Source: Vandiemenella viatica
Taxonomy: Eukaryota > Arthropoda > Insecta > Orthoptera > Morabidae
Assembly (NCBI GenBank): GCA_031002005.1
Contig: CM061920.1
Location: 114,938,095 to 115,002,094 of the forward strand
Length of the DNA stretch: 64,000 nucleotides
Reading direction: 5' to 3'
The stretch's first letter is position 1. Each line of letters starts with the position of its first letter. The position numbers were made by a program, and so were the translations under genes. The notes under the pieces were generated by a model. The model had not been told where the DNA came from. It ran no database searches and saw only the letters and a list, made by a program, of their open reading frames with translations. Shown one piece after another: positions 21,939 to 34,821 of this stretch.

Positions 21939-23250
21939 TGAGGGTGGCCCAGAAACTAATGCACCACGTTTTTTCCTTCTTCAAAAATTATTTATTGAAC
22001 AAAATGAAACTAATACACAAGAAAGAATGACGTTTCTCCTACACTCCCTATTTTTCCAAGTATTCTCTTTCCCGTTATATGGCCTTCCTCCAACGAAACA
22101 CAAGAGCATGTATGCCCTGGCAGTACCACTCCTTGTTCTGTTCACGAAGCCATTTTTTCACTGTACGAATCACCTCTTCATCATCCTCAAAATGTCTCCC
22201 ACGAATGGCATTCTTCAATGGCCCAAACAAGTGAAAGTCTGAGGGAGCTAGGTCAGGACTATAGGGTGGATGGGGTAACACTGTCCAACTCTGGTGATAT
22301 GTTCCAACACCCTCAAACTTGTGTGAGAGTGTGCGTTATCATGTTGAAGCAAACAATCACCTGGGTTGTTATGGCGTCCAAGTCACTGAAAGCGCTTCTT
22401 GAGTTTGATTAATGTGTTCACATATGCTTCAGAATTGATGGTGTTGCCTCTTGGCATCACATCAATGAGTATGACACCATCACAGTCCCAAAACACAGTA
22501 ATCATGACCTTACCAGCGGAAACAGTTACTTTGAAGTTTTTATTCTGTGGAGAGTCAGGATGGTGCCATTCCATTGATTGCTGTTTTGTTTTGGGCTCAA
22601 AATGGTGAACGCAGGTTTGATCACCTGTCACAATCCGCGACAAGAAGGCTTCTTCCTCAGCTTCAAAACTTTGCAGCAACTCAGAAGAAATGTTTTTTTT
22701 TCTGAGAATTTCTGTTCCTCTGTAAGACAGCACATAACCGATCGTGAACACTTTTTTGAGTAATCAAGAGCACTGACGATTACACCCACACTTCCGTTGC
22801 TGATTGACAGCTTCTGGGCCAACTGCTGAGTCATTATGCATTGGTCCTCACGAATGAGCACATAAGCATGCTGCATCTTGTCAGATGTTACAGCCTTCCT
22901 GACCACTGCAAATCTTGGAGCTCTGCAGAACCGCTTTCAGATGGCCTCACCCTCTCTGCCCAGTGACGGACCATTCTTCTATTGACTGCTGATGCTCCAT
23001 AAGTGAGTGTTTCCAAATGTTTCTTGCTCCGCATTGAGAAATTCAATGATGACACACAGCTTATAACACACATCACTCCCAGATGCCATGTTGAACCATT
23101 GCTCCAAGTATGCTACCTGTCAGAAGAAACGGAAACTTTGCGCATGCACTCTGAAAACTTCAAATATTTCATACCTAAAGTTTGCATTCGTATCATTGAT
23201 GGGAACTGAGAAAAAAAAAATGTGGTGTATTAGTTTCTGGGCCAGACTCA
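21939..23250 (-). mobile_element. mariner DNA transposon, full length but dead
   Basis: 1312 bp, the usual mariner length. Terminal inverted repeats share the block TGGCCCAGAAACTAATNCAC at both ends. The left flank is TA (21937-21938); the right flank is TG, a likely decayed TA. The transposase lies on the minus strand. Confidence 0.9.
22075..23076 (-). pseudogene. mariner transposase, D,D34D family, disrupted
   Basis: The enzyme would excise and insert the mariner at TA sites. Recognisable parts in order on the minus strand are: an N-terminal helix-turn-helix region (RHWAERVRPSESGSAE); a second paired-domain part (QLAQKLSISNGSVGVIVS); the first catalytic Asp in VTGDQTCVHHFEP; TVFWDCDGVILIDVMPRG (second Asp region); and the end LPHPPYSPDLAPSDFHLF with the third Asp. 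These pieces lie in at least three frames with several frameshifts and stops, so the gene cannot make a full enzyme. All three acidic catalytic positions are still readable. Confidence 0.9.
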
Positions 23251-23529
23251 TGGTTTGATTTGTAGCAGCAATATTGATGGAAATATGGGTAGGTTGAAAT
23301 GCAGCCTGTACCAGAAGGGACAAACAATTTATTTATTATTAGTTAGTAATTTCGTGAGCACCAAAGTGACACAATGTGTATCGCAATGTAAACTACTCCC
23401 ATTTAAGCTTCTGACTTTAGGAGACAGCATATCTTGAGAACTAAGCGCAATATCTGTCTCATTGTATTACATAAGAATCTATCGTCAAGTTTGTAAATTT
23501 TCCTACGAGAATACAAAATAATAGCAGGA

Positions 23530-25910
23530 CTGCAATTGATAATTTTTTTATGGATATTTCTCAGTGCAGTAATTACAGCATACATCCAGTAATAAATGGT
23601 ATCTCAGATCATGATGCCCAGCTATTATGTATCGAGTCCAGGAACACTGTTAAACAGATAAAGAAAAGCTGGGTTTATAGAAGAAATTTTAGTGAAAATA
23701 ATATAAAACACTTCATAGATACCTTAAACAATGAAAACTGGTTAGAAGTATATAATGCGCAGGGTGTTAATGCGAAATTTGATTCCTTTCTGAATATATT
23801 TCTAACACTTTTTGAAGGTAGTTTCAAAAAAAGGAAAATTCTCAACACTCCAAACAATGAACTGGGCATGGGATGGATAACACAGGGTATTAGAATCTCT
23901 AGTAAAACAAAGAGGGACCTTTATTTGAAAATGAGAGAATCAGATAACTATGCGCTGAAAGTTCACTATAAACTTTATTCTAAAATACTAAGAAATGTAA
24001 TAAGGAAGGCCAAGAACAAGTACATATCGGCGAAAATAGAAAATTCAGACAATAAAATGAGAACAATATGGAATATAATAAAGACTGAAACAGGAAAAAC
24101 TGTAAATCACTCTAAAGACATAAAAATAGAACAAAATGGACATGTGTATAGCGAAGTAGGGGAAGTTTGTGAAATATTTAACAAACATTTTACGTCAGTA
24201 GTAGATAAATTAGGCATAGAAAAGCAATCCCCACATAGTGCTCTAAGGCTTCTTGAGACTGCTTTCCCAAATAGCTTTGTGGAGATGAAATTGCCACCAG
24301 TAACAGTCTCAGAAATAAATAAACTCAAACAATTAAAACCTAAAAATTCTTCCAGCTATGACAATATTTCAAGTAAATTACTGAAAAGATGTTCAGACTG
24401 TATCAGTCATGTACTTGCTCACATTTGTAATGAATCCTTAATACAAGGTGTTTTTCCCGATATGCTGTTGTAAAACCATTATTTAAAAAAGGAGAAGTAA
24501 CATGTGTAGACAACTATCGTCCCATTTCATTACTTTCAACATTCTCAAAGGTTTTTGAAAAAGTCATGTATAGTAGAGTAATAAAACATGTTACACGCTA
24601 TAATATCCTAACTAATTCACAATTTGGGTTCAAAAAAGGATCATCCATAGAAATGGCTATATATTCATTTTTAAATAACACATTTGAGGAACTGAATAAT
24701 AAAATGAATCCTGTAGGAATATTTTGTGATCTTGCAAAAGCATTTGACTGTGTAAATCATGAATTACTTTTGAAAAAAATGGAATACTATGGTATTTTTG
24801 GGACCGCAGGTAAATGGTTTAAATCATACATTGAAAGCCGAATGCAAAAAGTTTCAATTTTTGATTCTAAAATGAGTAAAGATGCTTCATCAGACTGGGA
24901 GAAAATAAAACGTGGAATTCCACAAGGCTCTGTCTTAGGTCCCCTCCTCTTTCTGTTATACATCAATGACCTTCCTGGAAATTTATCCGACAAAGTTAAG
25001 AGTGTTTTATTTGCAGATGACACTAACCTGACTGTGCGTAAAACACCAAACAGTACTATAGAATTTAATGTAAATGAAGTACTTAGAGTAGTAGCAAATT
25101 GGTTTAAGGCAAATTCATTAAAATTAAATTTTGAAAAAACACATTATATTAGGTTTAAAACAAAAAACTATGCACAGCCAGATATATATATAAACTATAA
25201 AAACAACACAATCTTAGAAACAGAGAGTATAAAATTTCTTGGTATTAAAATAGATCAGAAACTCTGTTGGCATGATCATATCACTACACTACTGGCAAAG
25301 TTAAGTAGTGCCACCTTCGCAATACGAACACTTTCTCTAACAGCAGATCTAGAATTAATGAAACAGGTGTACTCCTCATATTTTCATTCAGTAATGTCAT
25401 ATGGCATAATTTTTTGGGGAAACTCTTCACAAAGTAAAAAAGTTTTCATAGCACAGAAAAGAGCTATTAGGTTTCTGTGTAGGGTAAAACCAAGAACTTC
25501 TTGCAGACAACTCTTTAAGAAACTCAATATTCTTACAATGTATTCTCAGTATATATATTCTCTCATGAGCTTTGTCATAGAAAATTTTAACCTGTTTACA
25601 CCTAATTCACAGGTACACAGTTTCAATACAAGAAACAAAAATAACTTGCATAAAACACAAACATCTCTGTCATTAGTACAAAGAGGAGTTAATTATTCTG
25701 GGATACATCTGTTTAATAAACTACCTAATCGTATAAAACAGCTTTCAGATAATAAAGATGTATTCAAACAAAAACTTAGAGATTATCTTATTGGCAACTC
25801 CTTCTACTCCATTCAAGAATTTGAAGAAAATAATTAATTGTACTCATTATGACGTTTGCAAAACTCAGTTGCAAAAATGTATGTTTATTATTATTTCTTG
25901 TATTTGTAAA

Positions 25911-25951
<41 letters not shown>

Positions 25952-26075
25952 CTATGATATCACTCATATTATGTGTATATGTATCAACAATGACATGTTT
26001 CACATCCCAGAGGTACTTCCTCAGCAGGGATCCATGGAACAAGATTGATAAATAAAAAATAATAAATAAATAAAT
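23530..26075 (+). pseudogene. LINE (Jockey/CR1 superfamily), 5'-truncated, one frameshift
   Basis: The element starts inside the endonuclease: residues NGISDHDAQLL near its beginning are the C-terminal SDH motif of an AP endonuclease. A linker follows, then a reverse transcriptase with DNYRPISLLSTFSKVFEKV, FCDLAKAFDCVNH (first catalytic Asp), RGIPQGSVLGPLLFLLYIND, VLFADDTNL (catalytic YADD-type motif as FADD), and a C-terminal thumb region ending at 25837. One frameshift at about 24470 splits it into two frames (to 24473, and 24566-25837), with the join in the stretch before DNYRPIS. A 3' UTR with a (TA)n tract and an (AAAT)n tail follows. A second 3' end of this family is at 33780-33870. The RT palm is otherwise intact, so the copy is fairly young. 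Confidence 0.9.
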
Positions 26076-26365
26076 AAATTGACTCTGGGGAAATTTTTCT
26101 TCTGAATTTTAACCCAAAACACCTCACCTTTGAGACAGTATATCTCAAGAACTAAGAAGATATCAAAAAATTTTATTCTTCAATTTTAATTCGTCTTGTC
26201 GACTCGCATAATAATCCATCATCGTACGATTCCTGAGAGATGTTTGTGAATATTCCCCGTGTTTCTAGGGGTATCCAACATGGCGACCTCCCCACCCCAC
26301 TTCTCTCTACCCGACTTCACTCCAGTGCGTGGTGAAGGTTCCTTGCGTTGCCTCCACTCCCTTCC

Positions 26366-27132
26366 TTCCTCGATGCTCAGAATAAGCCTTTTTATGACTT
26401 TTAATCTTAGGAATCAAGTGTAGAGAGAGAGGGAAGTGATTAAATAAGAATTTGTAAATTTTCCATGTGAATGAATATTGTTCTTCTGGAAAGAAACTAT
26501 CTAAGATTTGTAATTTGATCAGAAGCAATATAATGAGTGAAATATTAATTGAATGCTATAAACGTTGTATAAGCCATGGCATTTTGAGGACGACTTTCAG
26601 CTATTTTTACCGTTTTATGTTGACCATTTTATGTTTAAGTGCCTGTAAATAACGTTAATTTCTATTTTAAAGTGTTTCCTAATGATTCTGTACTTGTATG
26701 ATTTTGGTTATCAGTGGGATGGTTAGTGATCTAGAAACATCTGACGACACTCTCTGTTATGTTCTGAATGTTTCTATGATGCTTATTTAAACATACGGAG
26801 AAGGGCTCACTGTCAGAAATTTTCGTAACTATTTGTGAGTACTCAAACAATAACATTCACTGAAGTTTAATTGCCTTATCCATATATGTTTGTTGTTGAA
26901 GATTTGAAGGGAATAAAAAAAAAAAAAAAAAGAGTTGAAAAGTGATTTAGATGGTCTTGCTATTTAATTAAACTCCTTAGTCAATTGAGAAGCTGTGATA
27001 GTTACCATCCTTTGATGAGAGGTAAAATCACGTGGCAAATGGACAGTAAAAAGCTGTTAATTAAAGAACTAATTAATGAAGTTGTAATCGGCATTATTTG
27101 AAAGGATTATCTAGCCAAATGCCTGACAGGGC
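26366..27132 (+). repeat. LTR-like repeat, 5' copy (family L2)
   Basis: Similar throughout to 29432-31389 once a nested insertion is removed from the latter. Shared blocks include TTTCCATGTGAAT, TGTTCTGAATGTTTCTATG, and GTTAATTAAAGAACTAATTA near the end. Both copies close with TGACA. Less similar to its partner than the L1 pair, so older. Confidence 0.55.
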
Positions 27133-29431
27133 TTCCACGACAGACCTGAACGATAAGAAATAGTAAACACTGAGATGTTGGTAGTGAACAGGCCTGTTAT
27201 TTTGGAACATTCGCAGGCCTACAGATGCCAAAACATCAAAAGAATCTGCAACTAAGCCATATTATATGTAGATTTTTGGAGTTTGTTAACTTGGCAATGG
27301 ATCAATATTTTTGACTTGAAACAACCTGAGAAATGCGATGCAATTGGAGGAGTGATGTAACCAGTGACTACTCGAAACCTGATTAGTTCAGGAGTGACAA
27401 TGAGAACAGGAATCCACTGTGGTTTCCTGACCAAAAATTTGCAGCCGAAATTCCGGTGTTAATCAGAATTTAAGACAGTGGATTTTGACGTGGGAAGTGT
27501 AATTAGTAGGTGTGTGTAATGTTTTAAAAAGTAGTGACAAGTGAAGAAAATAATGATTAAAAGTGTGTAAAAAACAGTGCTTCAGGATTCAGCAAACACT
27601 GCACCGTGAGTACTGAGTATTTAGATATTTGTTTTTTGTATATTGACTAATGGAGAAGTGGGAAGAAATTCGGCCATGGCCTTTTTAAAGGACGGAACCC
27701 GGCATTCACCTGGAGTGATTTGGGGAAACCATGGAAAACCCAAATCTGGATGCCCAGATGGGGATTTGAACCAGTTTCCTCCTGAATGCGATGCCAGAGT
27801 GCTAACCACTCACCCACCATGTTCACTAGTAGCATCTCACCTATTTAACTAGATAAGAGTAATGAATGTAACAGTCCAATCTTCAGTGTTGTAAAGTATA
27901 GTGATGATCACTTCATTGGTAGTGACATTGAAAGTAAAGACATTGCTTCAAGTAATGCATGTGGAACTAATGGTGAAGGTATGAGCAGTTAAGTAATTAG
28001 CAATTCATTTGACAGAGACTGTGTTCATTTAAAAGCCGATTCTGACAGTAAAAATATTTCAGTGGGTGTGACCAACGTTTATGAATATGACAAAGATATT
28101 GGCACTAACATGGATAGTGTGTTAAATACCAACTGTGTGAGCTTTCAAAGATATTTTGACGGCATTCAGTCTGCTGGGATTAGTGACCATACAGCTGAAT
28201 AGTAGACAGTCTTCTGAAAAATTTACTAACATCCGGGATATACCCCCTGCAGCTACAGGATTTAGTCTTTTGTTATTGAAATATTCAGAAGACACATGAG
28301 CTGGGGCAGGGAAGACCTCATTGCAGATAAAGTAGGGATGAACGTGTGTTGTGCAAATGAGTGATTAATCACTTTGCTGTTTCTTATTTCAGCCTACAGT
28401 CTTGTAGATTTGGGGTCCATTTTTTGCTAAAGGAAGTTTAGTGTGATTGGTACTGGGTCAAAAGAGAACTATCTCAAACTGGTGAATTAATTACATCTGA
28501 AGTGATTTTTTTTCAAGTATTAACAAACTCTTTCCATGTACACATTTCAATCTTCACTTAAATACAGAATGGCGGCCATTTAATTAAAGGTCTAACAATA
28601 TTTTAATCTTACAATCCGGTTCCACTTATATGGTCAAAATTCACAATTACACATTGTGTGGAACAATAACCCAAAAGTGAGCTCGCAGCTAGCTATAAGC
28701 AGTACAAAAACATTAAGGGATAAAGGATAATTTTTCACCACAACATACTTATAATCACAAATCTGTGAAGTTGGTTGATACAGCACACTTGTACTGAAGT
28801 GGCAAGGGATTCACAAAAACAAAACCATGTGATCTGCCAGCCATTATGCTGATATTTCAGTCAGCTGTTTTTTGTTATTAAATATTTATGTGACTTTCAG
28901 TGGATTATATAGCTGTAGATATAAAAGTGTGGTGCTAGAGGTGCATTTGAGGGTAGAGGAAAACTGGAAGGTTTGGGATAATTTTTTTTTATTACAGTTT
29001 CCGGTTTGTGGGGAAATCCTATTACTAAATTTCATTGTAAGATATGGTAAACTTTACTTATGTCAATTACTTTTATATTTAATAGTTTTTTGTAATGTAC
29101 TGTATATTTCAGGGAGGGGTCACTAAATATATGTAAATGATTTTGTATTAAAAATTAAAAAAGTGTAATGAAATAATTACTTAAGAAAATGAAGTGATGA
29201 ATCCTGGAAGTCAATAGTTTTGCAACAATACGAGATTTGTAAAATGTGGACAGATGTTCCATGGAATGTTTGGTTGTATATTTTGATTTGTATAGTTGCA
29301 GTAAGGACTTTTAACTAATTAGGTATGATTTGTATGTGTTAACCTTTTGTGTTCAAACTACTTTAATAATTTCATGAAGTATTCCCTCAATTTTAACTAT
29401 GTAAAATCAAATGAATTTTGGGGACAGGTTG
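27133..29431. other. Interior between the two L2 repeats; non-coding
   Basis: 2.3 kb without reverse transcriptase, integrase or gag motifs. It holds one SINE (27640-27832). Just before the 3' copy the sequence reads TTTTGGGGACAGG, a candidate polypurine tract. Confidence 0.5.
27640..27832 (-). repeat. tRNA-derived SINE, nearly complete
   Basis: The minus strand has a tRNA-like head with A-box-like TGGGTGAGTGGTTAGC and B-box-like GGTTCAAATCC, then the family body containing GGTTTTCCATGGTTTCCCC. Confidence 0.8.
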
Positions 29432-31389
29432 AAACAGCCCTCAGACACAGATTTTTTTTAAATAATTTTTTTAGCAAATGAAAAGACTGAGGTAATTAAA
29501 CAAAAAATTTGTATGTTTTTCATGTGAATATGTGCTATTGTTGATAATGATTTTTATCTATTTTGAATGTTTTATATCTAAATGCCTGTAAATAGCTTTA
29601 ATTTTGATTTTAAAGTGTTTCTAATGATTGTAACTAAAGTAAGGAAACTGCTTTATGCAATATAAATAGCAAGGAAAGTGAAAATGACTCATCACTAACC
29701 AAAGTTGAAGGCAGTGACGGGAGAAGAACATATATCATAAACACACAAATACACACAATATTTCGATTATTAAACCTTATTCAAGTAGGAGAAAATGAGT
29801 CATGAGGCTCGGGAGGTGTGCACACGCCGAAGGTTGCTACATGACTGGGTGGATTATCAATATGGCGGTGGGACTGAGATTTTGTATATAAATATGTAAA
29901 TCACAGATGGTGGTAGAAATAATAATATACCAAAAGGGGGGGGGGAATTATGTAAATAAATATTGACGGATAAATTTTGAAAAAATAAAAAAATATATAT
30001 ATAAAAATAAAATAAGGTAATTAGTTAAACGACAATGATGCTACTACTAATACTGCTAATAATGAGTGATGCGTCAAGGAAATGAATATTATCCATGGTT
30101 GAGGCCAGGTGGATGTCTGGTATCTAGGATATTTTGGTAAGCAAGTTTCCATCTGCGAAGTAAGAAAGTTGTTGTGAAGTCAGGCCTATATAAGAACTCG
30201 TGCAATGGTGACAAGTTAGCTGGTATATGATGTGCGATGTGGAGCATGACAACTTTCGACCAGAATGAATGGCCACAGACAAACAGTTCTCACCCGCAAT
30301 TTATATCTTCCTATACCAGAACATGCCAACTACCACAACTCCAACAACCTCAATGACTGTTTCACCGTGAGAGCAATCAGAGTTTTTCCCCGAAACTACC
30401 GCCGCCTCAGAACTTCGCAGATGGGAACTTGCTTACCAAAATTCCTAGATACCAGACACCCACCTGCCCTCAACTACCGATAATATTCCTTTCCTTGATG
30501 CATCACTCATTATTAGAAGTATTAGTAGTAGCATTATTGTCATTTAACTAAATACCTTTTTTTCCAAAATTTATGTGTTGATATTTATTTACTTAATCCC
30601 CCCTCTTTTTTGGTATGTTATTATTTCTACCAACATCTGCGATTTACATATTTATATACAAAATCTCAGTCCCACCGCTATATTGATAATTAACACAGTC
30701 ATGTTGCAATGTTCAGCATGTGTAGACCTCCCAAGCCTCATGACTCATTTTCTCCCACATGAATAAGGTTTAATAACCGAAATATTGTGTATATTTGTGA
30801 GTTCGTGATATATGTTCTTCTCCCATCACCGCCTTCAACTTTGGTGAGTGATGAGTCATTTTCCCTTTCCTTGCAATTTCTAATGATTGTAAGTGATTCC
30901 GTATTAGTTACAATTATTTTTGTATGATAATGTTGGTCAGTGGGATTGTTAGCTCCCTGCATAAATCTGTTAGTACTTTTTGTTATGTTTTGGATGTTTC
31001 TATGGCACATGCAGATGGTGAGCAGAGTCAGTTGTCTGTCAATATCAGAAGTTTTAATAATTATTTTTGAGTGCTCAAGCAGTAATATTCACTGAAGTTT
31101 GATCACTGGGACATTTTTGTAATGAATTTTTGGATGAAGTTATTGCCTTATCTGCATTTGTTTTATATTGAAGATTTAGATAGAATAAAACAGAGTTGAA
31201 AAATGACTTTGATGATCTTGTTTATTTAATTGAGCTCCTTCGTCAACTCAGAAATTGTGTTAATTATCATCCCTTGGTGAGAAGTAAAATTACCTGATGA
31301 CCAGACAGTAAAAACCTGTTAATTAAAGAACTAATTAATGAAGTTGCAATCAGCATTATTTGAAAGGACTGTCCAACGAGATCCTTGAC
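29432..31389 (+). repeat. LTR-like repeat, 3' copy (family L2), split by a fold-back insertion
   Basis: Starts TGAAACAGCCCTCAGAC and ends CTTGACA, giving TG...CA ends. Its start resembles those of the solo copies at 52168 (TGTAATAGCCCTCA) and 59808 (TGTAACAGTCCTGA), so these belong to related LTR families. The insertion at 29634-30876 must be removed to restore similarity with 26366-27132. Confidence 0.55.
29634..30876. mobile_element. Fold-back element with inverted arms and a 16-bp target duplication (PLE-type)
   Basis: TTTCTAATGATTGTAA occurs immediately on both sides (29618-29633 and 30877-30892), and the uninterrupted relative at 26366-27132 has a single similar site. Arms of about 480 bp (29670-30155 and 30395-30876) are inverted copies at roughly 85-90%. 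A unique 240-bp centre lies between them. Each arm has AAGGTT...AACCGAAATATTG, a degenerate hammerhead-like core. A 34-bp unmatched segment precedes the left arm. Long target duplications and inverted arms are typical of PLE retrotransposition. No reverse transcriptase is present. Confidence 0.65.
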
Positions 31390-31544
31390 AATGTACTGGT
31401 CATCCTGATTGCTGTTTTAGGTGGTTTCCAAAAATTATCTATGCTAATTGTGGGGCAGTCATCAATATTTGTCTCATAAACATTTCACAAACAAAAAATA
31501 CACTTATAATAATACAGAACACAAAAAAATTACAAATTTTGCGG

Positions 31545-31715
31545 ACAGGTGGCAACATAGATCCTTCCTTCAGCTGTACGTATCACCTCGTACATGATTA
31601 AGGTTACCAACCAAAATATTGTGAAGTGTGGTTTTTAGTGTTTTATTGTATGCATGTGGCCCTCCTGCCTTCCTCTATGGTAAGCGAAGTGTTATTTTCT
31701 CAATGTCTTATTTTC
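31545..31715. repeat. Single PLE-like arm
   Basis: Contains ATGATTAAGGTTACCAACC then AAAATATTG, and later CCTCTATGGTAAGCGAAG. These match in order the modules of the fold-back arms at 29634-30876 and 5461-5990. No inverted partner is visible nearby. Confidence 0.45.
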
Positions 31716-32760
31716 AGTGCTTAGTGGTAGTTTCACTGTCAGTGTTATCTAATCATTGATTTTAGCCTACTAAACCTAATCACAAAACTATTAAAATTGG
31801 AAGAGCACACTTTGAAAACCTTCCCAGCCAGTTAAGTGACCAATATTAATTGGCATCGTTCAATGCAAGTAGGAAAAATGTATGACAACCAAATGTTCTT
31901 GGAATATGAATGTTCCCATTGTGAGTATTCAGAAAGCTGGTTAATCCAACAATTGTCAAGTGTATTTGAGAAGTAGCTGACTCATCTTTTAAAATCTGAC
32001 CACGGTATATGTCTTCTTCCATCCCTGCTGCCCCCACCCTTTTTCCACACACTCAAAAAGCTCATATCTTGAATAAACCTTGCACAATTCCAAATTGTAT
32101 ATTTTTGTACAAAACAATGTACACACAAACTTATTCAGGAAAGTTTCGCAACAGCATTCTTGTTGCTAAGATACCAACTGTTTTACAATTTACTGTTGTA
32201 CTTGTAAAATGTTGTACAGTGAATATGAGAAACTGAAACCAACATTGGCTAGCATAGTGTATTTTCCTCACTTTACATACATGTACTACAGCAACATTTA
32301 ACAATATAAGAAAGATAAAATAATAGACATATCTTCCATAATTTGTTGAAGGAACTGACACGAGTCTTTTCTACTCACATTCGCAATTCATGTGTATTCA
32401 ACTCCCAAGTTGTATCATTTACACCAGTTAACTTAGCTATGAAAGAAGCTGGACCTAAAGATTTTTACTGGATTGAGAGACTTTTGAACAGATTAATCAT
32501 GGGTAAATAATATAACACTTAGCTATCACAACTTGCAGCCTTATACATGAAAATTTCAGAAAAATGGTGTGGTTCAGTACACACTGTATTTAAAGAGTAA
32601 GTTAACAGTAGATTCAAAATTAAAAATGAAGGAAAGGAGTGTAAGGTGAACAAGTGTTGGGATTTTATCAAAACTATAAAAAAAAAAAAAACCACACACA
32701 CACACACACATAAATAAAGAACTAAGAGTGTGATGACAAACTTAATAAACCGGCTACTAC
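31716..32760. other. Non-coding AT-rich stretch
   Basis: No gene is seen. Ends in an A-rich run and a (CA)n tract (32675-32710). Confidence 0.6.
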
Positions 32761-33060
32761 TCTATCCATATTTATAAAATGAAACCCATACGTACCTGTT
32801 TCAGAAAAATTAAAAAACTACTAAACAGATTTTGGAGCGGTTTATTTGTTTTAAAGCACAGAATCAGATTGGAAATATATGGTACATATTGTTTTTCAAC
32901 ATTACGTGACACCAAAGCAGTAAATGAAATTCGGAATGTTCTGTGAGAAACACCAAAGATGCAATACCAATCAGATGTTACATAAGGCACAATATCATGA
33001 AGGTTGGAATTTGCTTTGGAAGACTTTAAAGTAACCAAATTACTTTCTTCATGTAAAAAC
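32761..33060 (+). mobile_element. Helitron 5'-end fragment (family H1)
   Basis: Starts TCTATCCATATTTATAAAAT. Similar along its length to the copies starting at 40317 and 51152, including GGAGCGG(T/A)TT and GTAAATGAAATTC(G/T)GAA(T/C). No helicase sequence and no CTAG end are visible. Confidence 0.5.
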
Positions 33061-33779
33061 AAATACTGTAAATTGTTTTTATTATTTATTTATAATGCCA
33101 CATATGACAGACCATTAAGAAACTGAGTCATTACATTTATTAGAATTTAAAATAAACACAAACATTCATTTCAGGAATGTGTCCCTAGGTAAAAGTCCAG
33201 TAGAAGAAAGCAATCAGAAAATGCAAAAATAACACTGAATGCTCGGTAAGACTTATTACACCCCTTAAAAAACTCATATTTCCAGTAGTTGCAAAATAAA
33301 ACAATACTATCTTCTAATACAAACATAAGTTTAAACTTTGTCTGATGATGAACATGTCATTTTAGTTATTGCACTAATTACTAAAGAAAACAGTTCAAAG
33401 GAAAAACCACAGGTGAAGCAAGGGAGCACTCCCATCATTAAGATTGATCAAGTTGGCAGTCACCTAATTTGCCTCCAGCAAAATAAGTACAATTTCATAA
33501 GAAAGTAATTTTTGATTGTATATTTAATCACTGTACATCAATACAGCATAATTTAAGGAACACATCTAAATAAGTATATTGATAATAAATTATGATTTCA
33601 ATGGCATTTGCAAAAAAGTATTTCAATGGACTTTTTGTTGTCATTTTAAAATATTTTTTGCACTTAGTTATATGCATACATATCAAAGCCGCAGCAAAGA
33701 TAACTGCGCCTATGTCATGCAGGCATTTATTTTAAAATGTCATATCAGTAACGGTCATTCCAAGAACATTCTTAGACGT
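33061..33779. other. Non-coding stretch
   Basis: No recognisable gene or repeat. Confidence 0.5.
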
Positions 33780-33870
33780 TACATGTGTTCCCGAAATGAC
33801 TGACATTTCCGAAATATCTCTTCTTCAGTACACCTAAGGGATCCATGAAACAATATTGATAAATAAATAA
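33780..33870 (+). repeat. 3'-end fragment of the LINE family at 23530-26075
   Basis: TTCAGTACACCTAAGGGATCC then ATTGATAAATAAATAAA matches the 3' UTR and AAAT-rich tail of the larger copy. It is a very short 5' truncation. Confidence 0.6.
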
Positions 33871-34821
33871 AAAGAAAATCGTTAGAGTTTTAGCACTGTA
33901 TGTATCTAAAACTGTGGAACATATTATGGAGAGAGAGAAACAAATGATAAAAATTACAAAAAGAGATGTGAATTTGAAAGTTGAAAATTCAATTATCAAA
34001 AGAAATTGCAGTAATGAAGAAAGATTTTTATGATATCTACTACAATAAAGAAATGAAAAAGTCTTAAACAAAGTTTTATTGAAATTTTATTAAAATTTAT
34101 GAGTGGTTACATTTTTAACATATGTGGACGAAACAATGCCAAATTTTTAAAACTGGAGTCCAAAGATATTCGAATCATTATATTTAAAAATATAATTTAA
34201 ATTATACCACCTCATTACTAAAAAAGAAGAAAACTTAGTATTATGGTATTACTTTGAGAATAATATTGATATATTCGAAAAAGCCCAATTTTTGTCATAA
34301 GGCCAAATTTTATAATTTCATACAAGAGGTGTAAACATTAAAGCTGCCAATGGGAAACCTCTTTTAACCTCAGGTGATAGAGCTAACTGATGGAAGGAAT
34401 AAACTGTGAAACTGTATGGTGGGGTTGCCTTCAACAATGGCATAATGGAAAAGGAAGGCAATGTCGACATTGATGAATTAGGAGATCCTGTTTTTGAGGA
34501 TAGAATTTAATACAGCTCTGAATGACTTGAAAGCAAATAAGGCAATAGGAGAAGAATAGGAGAAGAAAGAAGCAAAACATTATTCAAACTGGTATCAAGA
34601 AGTTATGATCCGATTTAAGAACAATAAAGACACTCAACACACAATATAAGCTCTAAATAAACATTTTATAATAATAAAGAACCTTTAAACTAACCTGGAA
34701 CAGGGTAATCCATTATTATCCAATTTGTAAACAATAGATTTTGGTTACGTGATAATTCCAATAATTCTTAACACTTTTCGATGCAGTAAAGTAATTTTAT
34801 AATAATAATAATCCAAAAGAT
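33871..34821. other. Non-coding stretch
   Basis: No recognisable gene. Short, A-rich, probably decayed repeat material. Confidence 0.5.

Noticed and set aside
25758..26048. Open frames after the LINE RT on both strands
   Set aside because: Created by the (TA)n tract in the LINE 3' UTR.
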